64,000 nucleotides of DNA from Unio delphinus (GCA_029339505.1 JAQISU010000057.1:8267501-8331500); one strand, 5' to 3'. Counted from the first letter of the stretch, positions 22,560 to 34,244 are shown. Numbers and translations: made by a program. Notes: a model not told the origin generated them from the letters alone.

Positions 22560-22760
22560 AAAGTTACAAATAACTTACAGTATAGTGAATTAAATCCAAA
22601 AATAGTAAATGTTCTAGCAAAACTCCAATAGTATCCAATAATCTAGATTGGTTCTAGTGGTAGTCCTAATTATGTTTACCCTATTTTACAGATATACCAA
22701 TATTCTTGATGAATCACAGTGATTTAATCCAATATATCTTTAAATGAATTCACATCAGCC
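22560..22760 (+). repeat. Dispersed AT-rich repeat shared with 62885-63010
   Basis: 'acagtatagtgaattaaat' followed by 'ccaaaaatagtaaa' aligns with 'tcagtattgtgaactaaat' followed by 'ccaaaatagtcataaa' near 62906. A later 'ctagtggtagtcctaa' also aligns with 'ccagtggtattccaaa'. Both copies are diverged and on the same strand. Class unknown. Confidence 0.5.
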
Positions 22761-25700
22761 CAATATAACTACTAAATCCGAAGAGTCTGGCCACTTTGTA
22801 ATTCCAACGAATTATTGGACAAAGGAAATAAATTCACTCAAATGATCAAAACTGTTTGTCTATTGTGAGACTAATGGTAATCCAAGGAATAACCAAAACC
22901 AATAAATCATACTTAATCAAAATTAAGACGCGATTCTGAAAGCAGAACGAGACTCATCTAGAACATTTCAAAATCACATTAAATGTAAACAATGTCAATT
23001 ACTTTAGAAGCTAGACCATCATACACTATATCAGCTTGATTTCACTTGGGGTAATCACGTGACCCATACTGGACTCAGAAACATGTTTACTTCAATAAAA
23101 GTAAATCTTACTATCATTGACACTATGAAGGTATTTACAACAATTACCTCATCCTACATTACAAACTTAAAACTATAAGACTATTTTCATTTAATATGAT
23201 ATTGAATAAATTAGCCTTTCAGTCTAGAGTCATGCAAATTAACACATAACATAGGTATGCATGGGCTCACTACATAGGAAGGCTAATAAGGGATTCACGA
23301 GTGTTAATGACATTTATGTTTGACTTAAAGGTGAAATCAATGGGTATAGAATGCTTTGACCTGTATCAGTAACTGATATGCAAAACTCTGTGATGATATT
23401 ACAAAAGTATATCAAGAATTAGAGAAGGTGGGAACGACCACATTAAATAGCGAAGATACGCCAGGAGATGACAGGAACAATCTCACACAACATTTATCTG
23501 GTATAAATTAAAGGAATAATAATAACTAGAACCATTAACTGTCAAGGTGAAGATAATGCTGAGTCAAAGATTTTTGTTTAAACTGAGAAACACTTTTAAG
23601 GAAATGCCATTTATTTGACAGTGATTTAATTCATTTACAGTTGAAATGTGTATTATCTAATTTATGTTTAATCAAAGAAATGTCCTATCGATTTAACCAT
23701 TCTCTCATTATTATGGATTGTTTACTTTACTAAACTTAGCAAAAATGTCAACATCTGGTTCGTTGTGTTGAATATAGTACATACCTCCAAAATTGGACTG
23801 GTTCTCCTATTTTAAAGAAGACATAATGTCAATCAGATACTTGTGTTTTCTATGGATTTGGAACCTATTAGCTAGGAAACGATATCTCTGTTTTGTTTTT
23901 CAGACTATTATAAATATATATTCGAAATATCTTCTTAAATGAACTTGCACATTTTGTGTAAGTTACAGTGTAACAATAAGTACTGCGGAAATAGGAGAAA
24001 TCAGCTTTCAGCAAATTCAATAATTCACCGAAAACACACGGCAAGTCCAATATGAAGAGAGTCTAAACATTTTGTAGAATAGTGCGTTTGAATCAAACAA
24101 TATTGTCCTATGTACAATTTATTCCACCCTGTATTTCGAATTCAACAGCTGAAATTAATGAAGAGTTCGATTCCCCAAAGCTATATGCTGCATTACTTAC
24201 CTTGACTCTATTTACTGCTATGTGTGACGTCAGTGTATAAATTATCCGACTAATGTAAAAGTGTATGAACGTATATTATTTACCGGCATCATCAGCATAA
24301 TATTTGACTTATGTTGCCGATTAAAAGATAAGTTGTAACCACGTAATGATACTTTACGAAGATAAAACTTTTCAAATAGACGTAAACGTATAGTACAATA
24401 AATAAACTAAAAAGTAAAGACGGTGAAACTTTAAAATGTTTATGAAATGAATGATAAAGGCATTACGTATCAATTTCGTAAAATATATGGCCAAAATTGT
24501 TTTAGATAGACAATATTTCTTAATAGTGCGCAAGATCTTCATCATATGTTCCTTAATTCAGTTTACATTTCTAAAACCCTTCTGTCTCACATTGTGAAAG
24601 TCAATGCATTCAGTATGAATGAAGTCAGAGGACACTGCCATAATATGCACTAGTCATATACGCGATGGACGCATTTCCGTCTATTACGTCTAGGGGCGTA
24701 AACCTTCGTAACAAGAAAAGATAAACCCTAGAAGCATTCAATTTCCCCACATAATTAATTTATTTGAATAAAACATAAATTCAAACCAAGTGAAAAAAAC
24801 TCAAAATATTATCTTAAATTGTACAATCAACTTCACACAAATCCGAAAAACTGTCCAAAGGTAATCCGAATGAAGATGCTAATATGTTTATGCGCTACCG
24901 TGCAAGCAGAACTAATAAATCATGTTTTCACTTCAAGGTAATCCCGTAGACATATAATATCACTGAGGTCATTGAAAGTTTGACATAATCCAGTAGAATT
25001 ATTTAAATATTCAAGTCCTTGAATATTTTCACATAATTCAATAGTTACTAACTATTTAAATTAAAGATTTTCTAATCTGCTAATCCAAGGAAAGTATTTT
25101 TAAAAGATCACTACTTTTTCTCAGCGGCTCATACATAACTAAAATACTGGAGAACTGCACAAATGGTGCGTTTATTCTCTTAAATAGATATAAGAGATCC
25201 CTGTGTGGAGATCCCTTGCTTGTATGGCCCTGATCTTTAATAACAGCTTCTGGAAACTGTTATCAAGGCAAAATGTGATAATTTACGGTTATTTTCTTTT
25301 ATTGTCTGCCTTATGCCTTCTTCGGCAAAAGGGTAAGTGTTGGAGTGCAGGAAGGTCTGTACAATTACATTATTTTAACTTCTAATGGTTGATTTTCATC
25401 TGGGGTTTGTACTTTTTGATCGGAACTCGCAGGAGTGGGCGGACGGGGTCTTGTTGCTGTTATTAAGTTGTAAGGTATTTGTATTAGATACAACTCGCAT
25501 TAAATGACATGGAAGCCGAGAAACAAAAGTAGTCCGTAAAATGTATGTAAAAAACATTTCATATCAGTATCACGTGACCGTTTACATAGAATCGAATTGT
25601 ATGATACACATATCCTTAGTACTATGTCATCTCGGTGATGTCTTCTGTATGAGAGATGCCCCAATGATATTTTCCGAAGTTATGTGGCGTCTGGTATCAG

Positions 25701-26015
25701 CATATTGTTTTCTAAACATATTGAACAAAGCGATTTACAGAATGATTGAGGTCTCTACATATAATCTTCCCATTAAAACCCGAGCGACTATAGCATAGCT
25801 TTGACTGCTTCATCTGCACTTTTTCTTTCTCTTTAAAACGACCATGATTAGGTTGACTACTGAATAGATTACCATTTCCCAGTTTTTTTTAGGGAATCCT
25901 GTGATTTTGTAAAATTCGGTATACAAACTGTCGTGATGTTTAATGTTTTGCAATGTTTACCGTGCAGACATAGTACCAAAAGAGATTATGAAATTTGTTT
26001 TTGAGAGGGTTCATT
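22761..26015. other. AT-rich DNA, no gene recognised
   Basis: More than 3 kb with no recognisable motif, RNA gene or transposon end. Short ORFs at 23868-24050 (-), 25203-25385 (+) and 25541-25798 (+) carry no recognisable domain and look like chance frames. Confidence 0.45.
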
Positions 26016-26993
26016 ATAGTTGAAAAGTTTTAGTATGTCTGTAACTGATTGAACGTAGTTGAAAGATTTGAGTATGTATGTAATTGATTGAACGTAGTTG
26101 ACAGATTTGAGTATGTCTGTAATTGATTCAACGTAGTTGAAGATTTTTTTAGTATGTTTGTAATTGATTCAATTTAGTTAAAAGATTTGATTATGTCTGT
26201 AATTGATTCGATATAGTTGAAAGATTTGAGTATGTCTATAATTGATATTATGTAGTTGAAAGATTTGAGTATGTCTGTAATTGCTTTAATGTGTTGAAAG
26301 ATTTTATTATGTATGTAATTATTGCATTGTAGTTGAAGCATTTGAGTATGTCTGTAATTGAATCAATGCAGTTGAAAGATCTCTGAGTATGTCTGTAATT
26401 GATTCGACATAGTTGAAAGATTTGAGTATGTCTGTAATTGCTTTAATGTTGTTAAACGATTTGAATATGTCTATAATTGCTTTAATGTAGTTGAAAGATT
26501 TTAACATGTCTGTAATTGCTTCAATATAGCTGAAAGATCTGAGTTTGTCTGTAATTGTTTCAATGTAGTTGAAGATTTGAGGATGTATGTAATTGATTCG
26601 ATATCTTTGAACGATTTGAGTATGTCTGTAATTGAGTCAACGTAGTTGAAAGATTTTTAAGTATGTCTGTAATTGATTCAATGTAGTTAAAAGATTTGAT
26701 TATGTCTGTAATTGATTCGACATAGTTGAAAGATTTGAGTATGTCTATAATTGCTATTATGTAGTTGAAAGATGCGAGTATGTCTGTAATTGCTATTATG
26801 TAGTTGAAAGATTTCAACATGTCTGTAATTGCTATTATGTACTTAAAAGACTTGAGTATGTCTGTAATTGATTCAATGTAGTTGAACGATTTGATGTATG
26901 TCTGTTATTGCTTTAATGTAGTTGAAAGATCTGAGTATGTCTGTAATTGTTTCACTGTAGCTGAAAGATATAAGCATGTCTGTATGTCTGTAA
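26016..26993. repeat. 39-bp minisatellite, about 25 degenerate copies
   Basis: The unit is roughly 'tagttgaaagatttgagtat' followed by 'gtctgtaattgattcaa'. Copies differ at several positions and by 1-2-bp indels. Since 39 is 13 codons, the minus strand gives 13-residue repeats such as 'LKSFNYIEAITDI' in two short ORFs (26319-26507 and 26560-26820). These are broken by frameshifting indels, which argues against protein-level selection. Confidence 0.9.
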
Positions 26994-27151
26994 TATCTGA
27001 GAAACAAAATGGAACTTTTCCTATTTTGGTTCATAATGGTACTATCCCTGATATTATTTGTGATATTCTATCCGAGGATTTGATGGAATCGTTTTTCGCA
27101 AGTTAGTAGAAGCGTTTTTATCCATATTTGTGCTTTCAGAATACTTATCTC

Positions 27152-27244
27152 CAGTTAAATCAATAATTGACGTTAATTATTACAGTTAGATGAATAATTG
27201 ACGTTAATTATTACAGTTAGATCAATATTTGACGTTAATTATTA
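27152..27244. repeat. 31-bp tandem repeat x 3 with palindromic core
   Basis: Copies of 'cagttaaatcaataattgac' plus 'gttaattatta' start near 27152, 27183 and 27214. The core 'aataattgacgttaattatt' is an 18-of-20 palindrome centred on a TGACGT-like word. Confidence 0.8.
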
Positions 27245-27563
27245 GATTCTTTTAACTCGTGTAATTAATCCAAAGGTTTGCTTCGTTATTAGACTTTCTA
27301 TATTTGTGGAATTTAAACACAATCATCAGCAAACAGCATATAAAGACGACTGGTCAAACGCCATATAGATCCATCCGCTAAAAATCTTTCCATATGTTCA
27401 ATATATAACAAAAACAGTATCAGTGACAAAACTCACTTTGTAACATCTTCATACTCAAGAAAGTCGCTAATTTCCCCAGTTTTAAATTATGAGTTTTATG
27501 AATAAAATTATAAAATTGAGTAAGTGAAGATTAATTTATGGCTACTTAATTATGGTAACAATT
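27245..27563. other. AT-rich DNA, nothing recognised
   Basis: No motif-bearing frame or repeat beyond simple A/T runs. Confidence 0.5.
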
Positions 27564-27578
27564 TTATTATTATTATTA

Positions 27579-27619
<41 letters not shown>
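27564..27619. repeat. (ATT)n microsatellite
   Basis: About 18 trinucleotide units with one 'gtt' interruption. Confidence 0.95.
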
Positions 27620-28189
27620 GCACATCATTTTTTCTTGTGACACTCGAGTCACTTTCAGTTAAGGTCGTTCACGCAGTGTCTAATTCAGATGTCAGAACAT
27701 GCGTGTTTTCTGAACAAGGTGAGACATTCTAAATTAGGTGAGATATTTGCCTTGTAGCTATAATTGTCTGCATATAACGGTATTACTTCTAAAAGACCTT
27801 GTCACGTCTTGAATGACTAACCACTATTTTTGTTGTTGTTGAAATTTCTGTCATGCATTTCTTAAAATCTTTGTTGGCACAATAGCAGATGACGCCTTTG
27901 TTTTTTGCTGTTATTTTGTTTGGTGGGTGTCTTTTTTCTTCTTTTGCTTGCTCGGGTTCTTTTTAGCGGTTTATTGCCTTCTGACTCAGATCAACAGTCA
28001 TTTATTAGTATATTTTTTTTTTATTTACTTGAACTTTCGATTTGACTCATCACGTGTATCCCTTTGTATCAGATTGTTCTAGTTAGATTTTCAAATATTA
28101 CCTCCCCAGTATGGGCATAATTTGAACATGGATTGACACCAGTACGATGGTCGGTGTCCGTCTGACATTGGGACTCTTATGGTATAGTG

Positions 28190-28260
28190 TAGTCATATCA
28201 TTATAGATGTTGTAAAGCGCTTAGAGCTTTTAAAGATTAGGCGCTATAAAAAGTACTTAC

Positions 28261-28327
<67 letters not shown>

Positions 28328-28394
28328 GTTGTTATTGTTGTTATTATTATTATTGTTATTATTATTGTTCTTGTTGCTATTATTATTATTGTTA

Positions 28395-28431
<37 letters not shown>

Positions 28432-28435
28432 CATT
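28190..28435 (+). mobile_element. Retroposon 3' end with (TTA)n tail
   Basis: 'tgttgtaaagcgcttagagc' followed by 'ttttaaagattaggcgctat' and 'aaaaagtactta' leads directly into about 170 bp of imperfect TTA repeats (28260-28430). This form, a 'gtaaagcgctt' hairpin, a 'ggcgctata' word and a trinucleotide tail, is characteristic of the 3' ends of CR1/L2-type LINEs and their dependent SINEs. The 5' limit is not visible. The Asn-, Leu- and Ile-homopolymer ORFs over the tract are artefacts. Confidence 0.7.
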
Positions 28436-29317
28436 TCTTTCCGTACAAAGTCTGTTTACAAACTGTATGTTGGTACATTTAATTTCCCATTTCAAACTGA
28501 TATCACCAAAACAAGCCTCTTGACCTTGGATGCACATATTGATTTCCTCATGCCCAATATACTTTGCAGATTTGTAGGCAAAAGATATTTATAGCTTCCA
28601 GAATATGACCAGGGTATAAGTCACCTATGTCAGAGTCAGTATTGAATAGATGCCTGACATTGTCTTCTCGTGTCCTTCAAACATGTATAGCCACAGGGTG
28701 GACATCTGAGTAGTGTTCAAGTTACAACATAGAAGCAGTATTCCCCACATATGGGACAAGATCCGACGATGTAATACTAAATACTAATGCAGAATAGTAC
28801 CGTCCATGCTGGTGACAAGCCTCATCTTTTAGAGCTCCACCTTAAAAAATCATGCAATTGTTGAAGAATTTTCAAATACAGTTCCCAACTCCCTAGCTCT
28901 GCCCCAAGGGGTCGTGTCCAAAACATTTTGAAGTCGTTGTAAACATCTATAGACAACCCTCAATATCGAATGCAGCGGTGTCCAGTCACTGACTTTAACC
29001 ATGCATGAAGAAAACAGTATTAACGTCTGGACGGATGGAAAGACAGATATAAATACTTGAAGGACGATATCATTGCCGTCTTTTGTTAACAGAAATGGTC
29101 AGGGATATTTAAAACGTAGGCATGTCGATGTTAGCTTGATCAAAAGGTCATTCTTTGCTGAGCAAAATATAAGGGGTGTAGTCACTAAACACTATTATAA
29201 ATGAGCAATGACTCTCACTTCCCATAGTTTCGACAAGACTTTTCTTTACAATTTGATGAAGTAATCCATGAGTTCAGAGATAACCTAACTAAATAGCACA
29301 TAAATTCGCCTCTCGCG
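28436..29317. other. Mixed DNA, no gene recognised
   Basis: About 0.9 kb of moderate composition with no frame long or distinctive enough to support a call. Confidence 0.45.
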
Positions 29318-30275
29318 CATGGAAAGTCTTGGCTCCTTCTCATTTACCTCTTACCCCATGGTCAGCCTGTTAATGTTCATTTGCATCGTATTGCATGGAT
29401 TGTCTGTGTTAGTGATCCTGTGCTTTTTACCGCATGGATTGTCTGTGTTAGTGATCCTGTGCTTTTTACCGCATGGATTGTCTGTGTTAGTGCTAATTTG
29501 CTTCGTATTGCATGGACAGTGCTCATTTGCTTCGTGTTGCATGAATTGTCTGTGTTAGTCTCATTTGCTTCGTATTGCATGGATTGTCTGTGTTAGTCTC
29601 ATTTGCTTCGTGTTGCATGGATTGTCTGTGTTAGTCTCATTTGCTTCGTATTGCATGGACAGTGTGTTAGTCTCATTTGCTTCGTATTGCATGGACAGTG
29701 TGTTAGTCTCGTTTGCTTCGTATTGCATGGACTGTCTGTCTTAGTGCTCATTTGTCTCTTACAGCATGGACAGTCTGTTATTGCTCATTTGCCTCTTACC
29801 TCATGGACAGTCTGTTAGTGCTCATTACCTCTTACAAGTTACCACATGTACAGTTTGTTAGTGCTCATTTGCCTCTTACCGCATGGACAGTGTGCTAGTG
29901 CTAATTTGCTTCGTAATGCATGGACTGTATGTCTATGTGCTCATTTGTCTCTTACCGCATAGACAATCTGTTAGTGCTCATTTGCCTCTTACCGCATGGA
30001 TAGTCTGTAGCTACTTATTTGCCTCTTACGACATGGACTGTCTCTGTTAGTGCTCATTTGCCTCTTACCGCATGGACAGTCTGTTAGTACTCATTTGCCT
30101 CATACCACATGGACAGTCTCTGTTAGTGCTCATTTGTCTCTTACCGCATGGACAGTCTGTGTTAGTGCTCATTTGCCTCTTACTGCATACACAGTGTGTT
30201 AATGCTCATTTGCTTTGTATTTCATGGATTGTCTGTGTTAGTGCTAATGTGCTTCTTACCGCATGGATAGTCTGT
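29318..30275. repeat. 37-39-bp minisatellite, about 25 degenerate copies
   Basis: The unit is 'gcatggacagtctgtgttag' then 'tgctcatttgc' and either 'ttcgtatt' or 'ctcttacc'. The two tail variants cluster: 'ttcgtatt' is common at 29370-29730 and 'ctcttacc' at 29750-30190. The array thus has two homogenised subfamilies. Copy length varies with loss of a 'gt' pair. ORFs on both strands (29319-30296) read only the repeat. Confidence 0.9.
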
Positions 30276-30518
30276 GATCTTCCTTATTTCAGTTAAATCG
30301 CGCTAGGAAACAGACAGTATGTATGATCCCATGATAATGGTTCTGAACGGTATAATTTCAAGTAAGGTATGCCTATCAAAGACACTGCTTTATAAAACAA
30401 AAAGGTAGACACACATTAATAAAAAATATGTAGCATTATCTTTGAGGTAAATATAGTGTACTTATTACGTGCTTAAATGAGAAGGATTGAATCTTAAATT
30501 TAAAATACCTTAGACGAA

Positions 30519-30675
30519 CGGCGTTATTTAAATATGAAACGGGTATCTGGAATGGCATCTTACTAACGTTCAGGCGTTATTTAAATATGAAACGGGTATC
30601 TGGAATGGCATCTTACTAACTTCCAGGCGTTATTTAAATATAAAATGGGTATCTGGAACGACATCTTATTATATG
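30519..30675. repeat. 53-bp tandem repeat x 3
   Basis: 'ggcgttatttaaatatgaaa' followed by 'cgggtatctggaatggcatc' and 'ttactaac' starts near 30519, 30572 and 30625. The first two copies are almost identical and the third is diverged. A single distant relative lies at about 32376-32425. The array ends about 25 bp before a SINE. Confidence 0.9.
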
Positions 30676-30698
30676 CTCTATTATTTATCCGCTTAACC

Positions 30699-31012
30699 GC
30701 TCTGGTGGCCTAGTGGTTAAAGCGTCCGCCGTGGAATCGTAAGGTCGTGGGTTTGACCCCCGGCCGAGTCATACCAAAGACTTACAAAAATGGTACTAAC
30801 AGCTGCCTGGCTCGGCGCTCAGCATTAAGAGGTTAGTGTTAGCACTGGTCGGCCTGGTGTCAAGATAATCTGAATGGGTAGGACATCATGCTACATGTCT
30901 GCGGCATGATGCCTCCCTGCTAGATATCACTATATTCTGCCACACTAAAGACATCGTAGCGATATGACTGAAAAATTGTTAAAGGTACGTTAAAATACCA
31001 AATCAAACAAAC
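30699..31012 (+). mobile_element. tRNA-headed SINE, family A, near full length
   Basis: Head 'ctctggtggcctagtggtta' (A box) and 'ggtcgtgggtttgaccccc' (B box). Body 'gccgagtcataccaaagact', 'ggtactaacagctg', 'cagcattaagaggttagtgt' and 'catgctacatgtctgcgg'. Tail 'gacatcgtagcgatatgact' then 'gaaaaattgttaaaggtacg', ending in A-rich 'aaatcaaacaaac'. The best-preserved copy of the family in the window. Confidence 0.92.
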
Positions 31013-31789
31013 ATTTCTCTGTTAACTTTACATCGTCAGAAAACTTCAGTATTTTACGATATTTCACTCCCGTTTACTTCATATTGCACTCACAGGTGCC
31101 CAATGATGTATTTGCAACTACTTTGTAAGCAAATCGTGTACACTCACATGGTAAACGCTTTACGTTTTGATTGATTAAATTTGCTTCTGAGTGAATTAAA
31201 GCATATGTTTCGTGGAGTGACACACACCAGCTGCTTTGCCTCATTATGTGTTAACTTTTTACATACAATGTTGAGGATTGAGGCTATCAATAGACGTCAG
31301 AGAGGGTCCTTAAAAATAGTTTGCAAGTGACAAGGCATAAAATGTCTTCTTTAGCTGGTTATAAAAATGAAAATACCATACTTACAGTTTTACATCCTGA
31401 ATTTCCTCAAAATGTACTTTTCTTAATTCTGCAAATCCGAATTACATGAGCCATGTCAATGGTTCTCAAGCTTGATTACAATCCTTACTGCACTGGAATC
31501 GAAATAAACATTATATTTCAAAGCGTCTCTTTGATAATTGCAATTGGAAAACTTCATATTTTTGGCATTGAGATTTCAAACATTCAAAAACAGAACAGAA
31601 ACACACAGATGTAAACACGCTGCTGAAATCCGATATACTTCATGTACAATTAGTACAGAAAATTCCGGTCCATAATCACGAAATTTCATAGAATCTACAA
31701 AAATACCAAAATATATTCATTCCTGATCAAATGGAAATGTTTTTGCAATGCGCATTAATTTACAATATGACTCGAAATTTCAATTTTAA
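31013..31789. other. AT-rich DNA, no gene recognised
   Basis: No coding motif or repeat structure noticed. Confidence 0.5.
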
Positions 31790-32370
31790 GTAGACCAAAG
31801 CAAAACGCCATTTTCTTTCAAAAGTTCTGTCTAGCACGCGACTATGTTCAAATTTACCTGGACGAAGTTGTGTGCGCATTAATAATGGTGTTGTGTAATG
31901 ATGAATCTCTTTGATATTAGTACTGTAGTGGGATAATTTGGTTAACTTTACTATGTTTGTGACGTTCTTCTTAGCGGCTTCATAGATTTGTTTATGAATA
32001 GTGAGTCTGGTGAAAGCCAAAGACTTTCCGCGATACGGCGGTCTTTTTTAGTGGTGCGAAGCCTGTCACTAACACTGCTATACCACGGAGAACACTTTTT
32101 AATTGATACTCTGCACTTGATGGCTGGGGCATGTTTTGCAAGAAATGAACACAGGCAGTTATCGAGTTGTTCTGCTGTAGTAGGTAAGCACGTTGTTGGG
32201 TTTGCTTGGATGCCATGCATTAGTTTGATTATATTTATCATACGGATGTTTCTCTTAGTAGCAAATAATGTTGGATGGCATGGGGACGGATACGTCCTGA
32301 TGGCATATAAAGCAGAGGTGATCTGATGCAAGTTTGTGGGATACAAGGGTGGACCGTAGAATAGTATCAT
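31790..32370 (-). pseudogene. L2-type LINE ORF2 fragment, linker between endonuclease and RT
   Basis: Minus frames contain 'CSFLAKHAPAIK' near 32120, then 'SPWYSS', 'LRTTKKDRRIAESLWLS' and 'LTIHKQIYEAAKKNV'. These resemble the 'HAP..WY..E/LR..KR.RR..ERKWR......YKQ..' linker found before the RT domain of L2/CR1-group LINEs. A shift separates the 139-codon (31951-32370) and 86-codon (31760-32020) frames. The 'KKNV' segment and the DNA 'gtgacgttcttcttagc' are shared with the 5' end of the LINE at 47660-49500, so both are copies of one family. The plus ORF at 31988-32326 is a shadow. Confidence 0.75.
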
Positions 32371-32375
32371 CAGGC

Positions 32376-32425
32376 CACGGCATCATTTAAAAATGAAATG
32401 GGTTTGTGTAACGGCATATTAATGA
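32376..32425. repeat. Isolated relative of the 53-bp unit at 30519-30675
   Basis: 'ggcatcatttaaaaatgaaa' then 'tgggtttgtgtaacggcata' and 'ttaatg' aligns with the 53-bp unit, sharing its 'atttaaa.atgaaa.gggt' and 'gga/taac.gcat' words. It lies directly beside the LINE fragment, about 1.7 kb from the array. Confidence 0.5.
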
Positions 32426-33004
32426 ATTCACTTGATAAATTGTACTTAGGATTTTGCGAAATCAAAAAAGGTTATGTATTCAAATATGTGAAAAGGATTG
32501 TTGTTGTACCATGATTTTAAATATGACAAAAGGGTTGTTGTTATACCACGTTTAGATATCCTCTAATATTTGAATAGAATTACTTTAATCATGCTAAACG
32601 GGTTTTTTTTTCCTTCTGCAGGTAAAATATAATTTATTAAAGTTTGATTTAATTCAAACTTAATTTTTGGCCATTGTGAGTCCTGCTAATGGACTTTTGT
32701 TCTTTCATAGTGAATAATGTATATTAGAAAATAATGTATTTAAAATGCGTGGATTTGTAATAAAAGACGGCACGTTATGACTGAATCATAGATAAATTAT
32801 GCAGACACCGTGTTTTTGTACTGTCTACACCTACACACAGAGGTAAATATATTCATATAATATTTCATCGTATACTATTCTGTTTCATAAAACACACTGA
32901 TTGCATGCCAGAGAAACATTTTAGGTTCAGGTAATTTTTTTTCGTTGCTTTTTTTTTTACAGTTTCAACATGTCATGTTCGCGTGGGTCTTTACTTATGT
33001 AAAA
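32426..33004. other. AT-rich DNA, nothing recognised
   Basis: No supported coding or mobile sequence in this stretch. Confidence 0.5.
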
Positions 33005-33120
33005 CAGTAGCGTAGTAACGGTAAATGACGCACGGGGCGAAGATCATGGGGCAAAGAGGTTTTGGCGCCATAAGACATCTGACTCCCGGGGCAAGCTCCC
33101 CTACCCTCCCCCTCATTATT
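33005..33120 (+). mobile_element. Possible one-ended hAT remnant
   Basis: 'cagtagcgtagtaacgg' at 33005 resembles CAGTGGCGTAG-type hAT termini and is followed by GC-rich sequence ('cggggcgaagatcatggggc', 'tcccggggcaagctccc'). No matching second terminus is seen, so this would be a truncated copy. Confidence 0.35.
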
Positions 33121-33249
33121 ACACACCTGTAAAACACATGTCCAAGTTTAGTCGATTTAAAAACACACACTGAATCCAAGTCAAAATATGTGAACTCTTC
33201 ATTTTTATATAGTGCCATTTGATAGATATATAGCTATATAGTTGGTAAG

Positions 33250-33720
33250 CAATGTTCCCTCTAAGCTGCGCGCGTGCGCGCTCGCGCAGCTGCTTAGACA
33301 TCCCTGCGCAGCTGAATTGTCAATATAACATTCAAATGTGCACGTCTCCATAATGCTTGCACAATTCAGCGAGCATTGCGCGCACATCCAGTGGCGTCGC
33401 TAGGGGGGTGCGGGGGGTGCGGACCACACCGGGTGACACCATCTCAGAGGGGTGACACCAAAAGGAAAATTTTAAATAAAGTAAGTTTAATGTAAAAATA
33501 ACTAGAACTTAACGTTGTTACAGTTCTTAAATACTTTTACCTTCTGACCTTCAACTAATTTGTTTTTGTTCTTGTCATTTTTATACTGTGGACTTATTTT
33601 AAGAAGAAGAAATCCATAGTGGAAGTCTGGAGGGGTGACACCATGAGTTTACCGCACTGGGTGACACCAATCCTGGCGACGCCGCTGCGCACATCTACCA
33701 TTCGCTTAGAGGGAACGTTG
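33250..33720. mobile_element. hAT-type MITE (CAATGTTCCCTC family), interrupted by a second MITE
   Basis: The left end is 'caatgttccctctaagctgc'. The right end is 'gcttagagggaacgttg', whose reverse complement 'caacgttccctctaagc' matches the left terminus with one change. Flanks 'ttggtaag' (33242-33249) and 'gtggtaag' (33721-33728) match at 7 of 8 positions. Without the insertion the element would be about 164 bp. It contains a strong GC palindrome 'gcgcgcgtgcgcgctcgcgc' near 33269. Confidence 0.88.
33389..33687. mobile_element. Nested hAT-type MITE (CAGTGGCGTC family), 299 bp
   Basis: The left end is 'cagtggcgtcgctaggg'. The reverse complement of the right end is 'cagcggcgtcgccagga'. It is flanked by perfect 8-bp duplications 'cgcacatc' at 33381-33388 and 33688-33695. 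Internal 'gggtgacacca' words occur near both ends. Same family as the MITE at 4814-4999. No transposase. It inserted after, and into, the MITE at 33250-33720. Confidence 0.93.
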
Positions 33721-33914
33721 GTGGTAAGGTGGCATTTTATTTAGGTGTGTATATTTATATATACACACACAGCGGGTTATATAGCGGGTAGGTAGGTTTT
33801 TTTATTTAGGTTGATATATTCTCAAAAATAACTCATCGCTTATTTTATCTGTTCAGAATCATATGCAATATTGAAGAAATAGTACACAAGAAACGCTATA
33901 TGTAGACATAACAC

Positions 33915-33916
<2 letters not shown>

Positions 33917-33955
<39 letters not shown>

Positions 33956-34023
33956 TACATACATACATACATACATACATACATACATACATACATACAT
34001 ACATACATACATACATACATACA
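33917..34023. repeat. (AC)n then (ATAC)n compound microsatellite
   Basis: About 35 bp of AC passes into about 73 bp of ATAC. The Met-Tyr-Val-Cys ORF on the minus strand is an artefact. Confidence 0.97.
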
Positions 34024-34244
34024 TAACAACCAATTTTAATGTGAAACTCCCTTCCCATTGCATTTTTCTATGGTATCTAAAGATAACCCAAAAAAGTAGA
34101 GACTGTTCACAACTTCATGATCAAGACACTGAAAAGGAATAAAGCTAGATTAACCATTAATCCTTGTGTTGCCTTCATTATAGTACATTAATCATATGGT
34201 GTCTTTCTGTTTGCTCCATTGAAGTTGTATTTCTGTATGTTTCA

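Noticed and set aside
28237..28537. Poly-Asn, poly-Leu and poly-Ile ORFs
   Set aside because: Translation of the imperfect (TTA)n tail of a retroposon.
31988..32326. 112-codon plus-strand ORF as a gene
   Set aside because: It is antisense to a LINE linker whose motifs are recognisable on the minus strand.
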